Source: Craterostigma plantagineum (lineage: Eukaryota > Streptophyta > Magnoliopsida > Lamiales > Linderniaceae). From it: a DNA stretch of 64,000 bases. A program made the position numbers and the translations under genes. Below the pieces are notes generated by a model, which made no database searches, was not told the origin of the DNA, and saw nothing but the letters and a program-made list of their open reading frames with translations. How positions within the stretch are numbered: position 1 is the first letter of the stretch; the number at the start of each line of letters is the position of its first letter. Shown here in pieces: positions 58,823 to 64,000 of the stretch. The stretch lies in the NCBI GenBank assembly GCA_027422505.1, contig JAPQWV010000017.1, forward strand, positions 20,771,501 to 20,835,500. Direction: 5' to 3'.

Positions 58823-60726
58823 TTATATTTGAGGAATCGCCAATTTCCCGACCCTCGGCGACATTATGAAATGGTTGTCCATAATCGTCAACGTCTTCGG
58901 TATTGACATCCCGCCCGAGATGACAATCTCTGCATTTTTTAAATTCGCACGTTCAATAAAAGAAGAACTGATTCCTTAACGCCCTTAAAACTATAGCTGA
59001 AATATGGGCGGACCGGCCGGCCCAGATTTAGCGTGGCCGACCGATATGGGCCCAGTCGGGCCAGCCCGAAATTGAACGGGTTGAATGGTCCTAGGCCCTT
59101 ACCCGCAAAGCCATGGGCGGGGGCCTACTCCTAATACTTTTTATTTTTTAAAATTATTATTTTTAAAAATCTTTATTAGTTCATTTTAATTATAAATTAT
59201 ACCTGATAAGTCTAGAAAATCATAACAGAATAAATATATATTCATAAATATGTAAAATATAATAGTTCTTAATTTTAAAATAAATTTTGTAACATGTTAT
59301 ATTTAACAAATATTAGGAAAATATGTAAAAAAAAAAAATAAATACTACCGGGCCTATTTTGCACCGCACGACCCAGGCTGATAAGACCAATTTGATTCGG
59401 GCTTTCAAAAGCCCAAGCCCCGTTTTTTAAGGGCCGCCATGGGCCTGGGACTAAATTTTCAGCTCTACTTATAACATATATTACGAAAAAATCTCGGGAC
59501 ATTTTTTCTTACCTATACCCTCACGAACGGAGAGATTCGGCCTCATTATATCCTTGGAGTTGATGAGATATATGTCCCCGAGATAAAGATGATTGGTCGG
59601 AACGTAGACGCAACAAAGCTCCTCCACGCCTCCGCTCTTACGCAAAATAACCGTCGACGTAATAAAACCGAAGGCGTACTCTCCTATGCGTGGATGCCTC
59701 ACTATCGCCACTTCTTTGAACGCTTGTGAGCTCTGATCTGAAAAGCAATTCAACGACAATGTATAAACAAAACCCTAATCGACAACATTCGAGGTTTTTT
59801 TCTTCACGGATGCCCACAATATCCCTCTTGATTCATAGGCTGAAACCCTAATTCTTACATTACGCGTTTTTTCAATCTTTGTTTTTTATCAATGTGTCCT
59901 AACCTAACCCTAGTGGAAATGGATTATTTAGGGTTCCGATGATATTTGTGTAATTTTATTACCCGGGGAAATTGCTGCACTGATTTGCTTCGAGGCGGCG
60001 TATATATAACTCATGAGGGGCATCTTCTTGATGAACCACTCGCTTATCCCGAGGACCGATGCCCCCACCCACGAAGACATGAAAACTCCGACCAAGAAGA
60101 TGAACGTGATGGAGGTCACAAATCCCAACCCTATATTTATATATACGTATTACATACATAACGATTATATAACTAAACAAAAACGAATTATCGTATGATA
60201 TATATACCGAATATATTTATCCCGAGATGGGCGTAGATCGGCGAGAAGAAGCTGTCGACGAGGTGGACGAACCACCACGTGATGTAGAAAGTGATTGCTA
60301 TCGGGAGTAAGATCACACTGCATGGGAACGACACGTCAGAGAATTGATCATATTCATCAGTATACTTAATGATAATGATAAAGATCGTGTTTTTATCGAA
60401 GGGATCGGCTATTTTTTTCAGACCATCCCGTCATAAACTTCTTCCAAGCCCAGCTGCGAATCGTCTTTGGGAATGGCTGCAAATTACACGATACGATTCG
60501 TTTTCTCACGTGGGACTGATATATGATGTAAGGAATAAATATAGATTGGGCGAAAAAAGTTAATAATTAGTCGCTTTATTACTACCTCATTGCCCGTCGG
60601 GGAATCGCGGGGAGAAGATGATTTAGAGCATCCATTGACGTTGTTTTCGATGTGATTGATGTCGTCGGCGATCGACGACAGAGGTATTAGGCGTTCGAGG
60701 TCTCGATCTTTATCTCTTGCACTCAT
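58823..60726 (-). CDS. COV1: COV / LIKE-COV family membrane protein (DUF502)
   Basis: Six exons on the minus strand: 60726-60586, 60476-60424, 60317-60208, 60130-59963, 59737-59513 and 58929-58823, all GT-AG and in phase, 267 residues, the usual length for the family. After a charged, Ser-rich N-terminus (MSARDKDRDLERLIPL) comes IRSWAWKKFMTGC, a first helix at about 65-85 (ILLPIAITFYITWWFVHLVD), a second at about 102-126 (SITFIFLVGVFMSSWVGASV), then the conserved SKQISAAISPDQSSQAFKEV, RHPRIGEYAFGFITSTV, CCVYVPTNHLYLGD and EIVISGGMS. COV proteins sit in Golgi/post-Golgi membranes and affect vascular patterning and vacuolar sorting. Which of COV1 or its paralogues this is I cannot tell. The last intron carries a hAT MITE. 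No lesion seen. Confidence 0.92.
58992..59467. mobile_element. hAT-like MITE with GGGCCGGC words in the last COV intron
   Basis: Ends TATAGCTGAAATATGGGC and, in reverse complement, TAGAGCTGAAAATTTAGTCC. Flanking 8-mers CTTAAAAC (58984-58991) and CTTATAAC (59468-59475) match at seven of eight. GC-rich GGCCCG/GGGCC word ends surround an AT-rich middle. It leaves both splice sites of the intron untouched. Confidence 0.8.
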
Positions 60727-60857
60727 GATCTCTCTTTTTTCTGTGTAATAGATCAGATATCAGTTGTTGGAAGAAAAAGTCTTTGAACACTTGTTTACAT
60801 AGATGGGTAAATTGTCCCCTTAGATTAGGATACATTCTTTTTTTATTTATTTATTTT

Positions 60858-60859
60858 TA

Positions 60860-60893
<34 letters not shown>
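60858..60893. repeat. (TAA)n microsatellite
   Basis: About eleven TAA units upstream of the COV-like gene. Confidence 0.9.
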
Positions 60894-60894
<1 letters not shown>

Positions 60895-60937
60895 TGGTTG
60901 AGAATATGGAAATATTGGGCCGATTCGTCCGCTTGGC

Positions 60938-61468
60938 TAGTACTGTCAATATGGCCCGCGACCCGTGGGTGGGCCAGCCCGCACGGTCACGGGCTTTGGC
61001 GGGGCGGGGTGGGCTAGCCACAAATCGGCCCGCCATTATTGGAATTTATATATAATATATAAATATATATTATATAGAAAATAAATATTAAATAGATAAT
61101 GTAATCAGAGATTCATTAATTAATTATGTCTAATAGTAATTGTTGTCAATACTCTAACTAATGTAACAACTATAGACTTTTGTGTCTAATGAGTTGAAAA
61201 TCATGATAAGTAAGTAACATCATATTTATCATAAAATACATAATAAATGGCATATTTATCTCTAATTTTTTAATAAACACCATAATTAATTAAAAATTAT
61301 TAGTAATTAAAATTTTAAATTAAAATAAAAAATAGCAAAATAAGTTTCTAGGCAGACGGGCCTGGCCCGCCGCAGGGCAGGGTGGTCCGCATTGTTTAGG
61401 CCCGCCTAGTGGCGGGCTTTGGCGGATGGCTGCCCGGCCCAGCCCGGCCCATCAAATTGACAGTACTA
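60938..61468. mobile_element. hAT-like MITE with GGCCCGCC words
   Basis: Ends TAGTACTGTCAATATGG and, in reverse complement, TAGTACTGTCAATTTGATGG. Flanking 8-mers CGCTTGGC and ACCTAGGC match at five of eight. GC-rich words at each end, AT-rich middle, 531 bases. Sister fragment at 53540-53680. Confidence 0.75.
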
Positions 61469-62116
61469 ACCTAGGCTACTGTTGGGTCGTGGAAAGCCTT
61501 TTATTTGGGCCTAATTAACGGGTTGTTTGTATAGGGGCGTAGACGAGTTGAGCTCGACCAGAAAATTACTTTTTTAGTATAAAAACTATTTTTTAAAATA
61601 ATTAAGCTTATCTATCGACGTAGTGGGCCGCATGGAGTACTCTTTTATTTTTACCCTAGGATTCAAAGGATGTAAGTTTGACCAAGTAAATGTTGCTAAT
61701 CATTCAAATCCTTTATTATTTTCCTTTTGACGTGATAATGTGAATGAAGTGAAAAATGGCGGCGAGTAAAATAAAAAAATGATATGAAAATAGTGGTATA
61801 ATAAAAGGTATATTCATTTTGTTCTAAGGTTATGTCTCAATCACTTTAATAATGGAGCAACACAACACAAGTATTTTGATAAGCATACTATATATATCCA
61901 TCCTCTCACTCTGCAGCAGCATCAAGCATGCGACTATGCTAGATTATGTCAAAATTTGTAGTTCATTTTCTACATAAAGTGACGTGACAAAATCTATAAT
62001 CCCATTTACTGGATTGATGCCCAGTCAATATTTTTTATAGCTCAAAAGGCCCACGATTGAGTTTTTAACCCGAGGAATGGACCCAGCGAAACGACGTGGT
62101 CTGATATGTACAGACG
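61469..62116. other. No gene; intergenic
   Basis: No coding sequence or repeat stands out, apart from one GAGTTGAGCTCGACC patch near 61545. Confidence 0.45.
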
Positions 62117-62745
62117 TAGGGGTGAGCAAAAATATCCGAAAACCGGATTTCGATCCGGTATCCGACCCGGAAAAATTGATATCCGGTTTTAAAAGCCTGA
62201 TCGGATATCCGATCCTATTTATTTTAAAATAAACCAGATCGAATACGGATAGTAGTTGTCTAAAACCCGGATATCCGGTATTCGATTTCATATTTAAAAT
62301 AATAAAAAAATAAGAAAAATAGCTCAAAATGAAGGTCAAAAAAGAAAAAATCGTCCAAGTGGAAATATTTATATTCATATTATTTTACTATTGCCAAAAC
62401 CTTTGTAAATAAAAAAGAAAACAAAAACATCTAGATGCAAGTTAAAAAATTAATGTGAATTTGTGGTACTGTATTAATTATTTATTATGTAATTTTGAAT
62501 CATAAAATTCACATATTGTGTTAATTACTGTGTGTAAAAATTCTTATATGAAAAACTATATTTTTTATTTTGATAAGAAATAAAAAAATGATTTGAAAAG
62601 AAAATATTAGAAAAGACAAAAAAATAAATATAAAACCGGATGCGGATATCCGATTTAAATATCCGAATAAAGCGGAATTCAATTAAAACCGGACCGGATA
62701 CGGATATCATTTTTTGATATCCGAAAATCCGGATGCTCACCCCTA
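62117..62745. mobile_element. Ac-like hAT MITE with ATATCCGG words
   Basis: Ends TAGGGGTGAGCAAAAATATCC and, in reverse complement, TAGGGGTGAGCATCCGGATT. Subterminal CCGGATATCC/GGATATCCG words surround an AT-rich middle, 629 bases. Flanking 8-mers (TACAGACG and GCAGTTGT) do not clearly match, so the duplication has decayed or the ends are offset by a base. Confidence 0.75.
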
Positions 62746-63410
62746 GCAGTTGTGTATTATACGTCGTCGTTAATGATCAGTAAAGCCTGGGCCTACATTA
62801 AATTGGCGCCACGTCATTTGCGGCCGTTCCACGCGGGTTACGCACTGTAGTTTTTGGCGAATGTGGGAAAAAGGACGTCAATCTCACATCTGTCTTCTTT
62901 TTTCTTTTTCGCCTTTCCTTTTCCTTTTTACCGTTTTTCATTTTCTAGTAATTTTTTACCTGCTTTTTTCAATTATATATTTTGTTTCCCTATTTTGCCC
63001 CAAAGTCTTTTCTTAGACTTCTCTTTTTGGGGTCCTTTTTCTTTCTTTTATTTTTCTTTTTTAGTGGGAATTAGTTATTTCATTTCCATATGTTTAGTAC
63101 ATGACATTGAGGGTGTGTTTCTACGGTGATCCAACATTACAGTGATACTCACAACATCGTAATGTGAATATCGCCGTGATGTAGATCAAGGTGATATCTT
63201 ATTATCGTATTTGTTTTGTGGTGATATTTCATTTTGCATATCAAGGTAATATTATAATATTGTATCTGGTTATCATGCGATGTTTTGGGAGATATTGCGT
63301 AAATGTCATATTTAACCTATGAATATTATATAGATAATATTGCTTAATATCTATATATATATATATATATATAATTTGAAATTCTGTTGTCTAATTACCA
63401 ACAGAATAAT
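62746..63410. other. No gene; pyrimidine-rich and AT-rich intergenic
   Basis: 62890-63065 is a T/C-rich stretch giving a Phe/Ser-rich frame of no merit. 63125-63300 repeats GTGATAT and CGTGATG words. A TA run lies at 63353-63372. Confidence 0.45.
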
Positions 63411-63419
63411 GTTAAATTT

Positions 63420-64000
63420 GAAATTATACAAACTTTTATCGTTACTATACCAACATAATTAAACACTAATGTACAATTTAATGTATAAAATTAAAATAAC
63501 TTTATTTATTGGTATAAAAACTAAAATAGATGGCATAATTTCCACAATTTCTGATATAATTGCAAAAATTAGTTGGTATAATTTTCAATTTTGCTGTATA
63601 AAATTAAATTAACGTTATTGTGTAATAACGAAAATAGATGGTATAATTTCCACAACTTATGGTAAATTGCAAATATGAGTTGGTATAATGTTCAATTTTG
63701 CGTATAATATTAAAACGTTATTTATTGATATAATAACAAAAATATATGGTAATTTCCACAATTTTTGGTATAATTGCAAAAATAGTTGGTATAATGTCTA
63801 ATTTTGCTGTATAAAATTAAAATAATGTTATTTATTAGTATAATAACGAAAGAGGTGGTATAATTTTTGCAATTTCTCGTATAATAGCAATAATGAGTTG
63901 GTAAAATGTTCAATTTTGCAATATAAAATTAATGACATTGTTTATTGGTATAATATCGGAAACAACTGGTATAATTTCTACCAATTTCTGGTGTAATTCC
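63420..64000. repeat. Tandem repeat of about 106-112 bp running off the window
   Basis: The block GGTATAATTTCCACAATTT...AATTGCAAAAATAGTTGGTATAA recurs with copy anchors near 63541, 63649, 63755, 63867 and 63977. Spacing is 106 to 112 bases. Copies are diverged and AT-rich. At least five are partly present and the array continues past 64000. Confidence 0.8.

Noticed and set aside
62854..63129. 91-codon Phe/Ser-rich frame resembling a membrane protein
   Set aside because: Arises from a T/C-rich stretch; no conserved motif, no exon context.

Overview
The window is nuclear DNA of a flowering plant, almost certainly a eudicot. It has short-exon genes with AT-rich GT-AG introns, plant-only families (an HD-Zip I homeobox gene, a COV-like membrane protein, a Raf-like kinase, an RPC5 subunit of RNA polymerase III) and heavy plant transposon content. 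I could not fix a species.

Layout. 1-21 kb is retrotransposon: a probable solo LTR (about 890-3879), a copia-type LTR fragment split by an Athila-like Gypsy element (5101-15012), a MULE inside that element's 3' LTR (11784-14159), and a Tnt1-like copia on the minus strand (15844-21039). 23.5-29.2 kb is an HD-Zip I gene of the HB21/40/53 type. Its first intron holds a second copia (23676-28481), and broken codons plus a lost splice donor make it look like a pseudogene. A third copia (29504-34964) lies just downstream.

35-43.7 kb holds a hAT MITE, a tRNA-derived SINE and an apparently intact Raf-like kinase gene (36967-39228) with a 98-bp TC microsatellite in its leader. A nest follows: Tip100-like hAT > Ac-like hAT > solo LTR > 87-bp tandem repeat. 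43.8-47.2 kb is a complete 13-exon RPC5 gene with one GC-AG intron. 49.6-53 kb is an unrecognised minus-strand cluster coding for acidic tandem repeats followed by hydrophobic segments. 53-54.7 kb carries a collapsed duplicate of the RPC5 locus: the start of exon 1 and the 3' flank survive and the middle is gone. 57-60.7 kb has two intact minus-strand genes, a small single-pass membrane protein and a COV/LIKE-COV protein. The rest is hAT MITEs with 8-bp target duplications, and a roughly 110-bp tandem repeat running off the right end.

The intact host genes are housekeeping or signalling genes with no evident shared pathway. The observations most worth following are the exactly 32-bp periodic dyad array in the MULE, the acidic-repeat membrane gene cluster, the collapsed RPC5 copy, the decaying HD-Zip gene, and several Ac-type hAT elements each filled with a different short repeated word. 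All exon models are read by eye from splice signals and reading frame.
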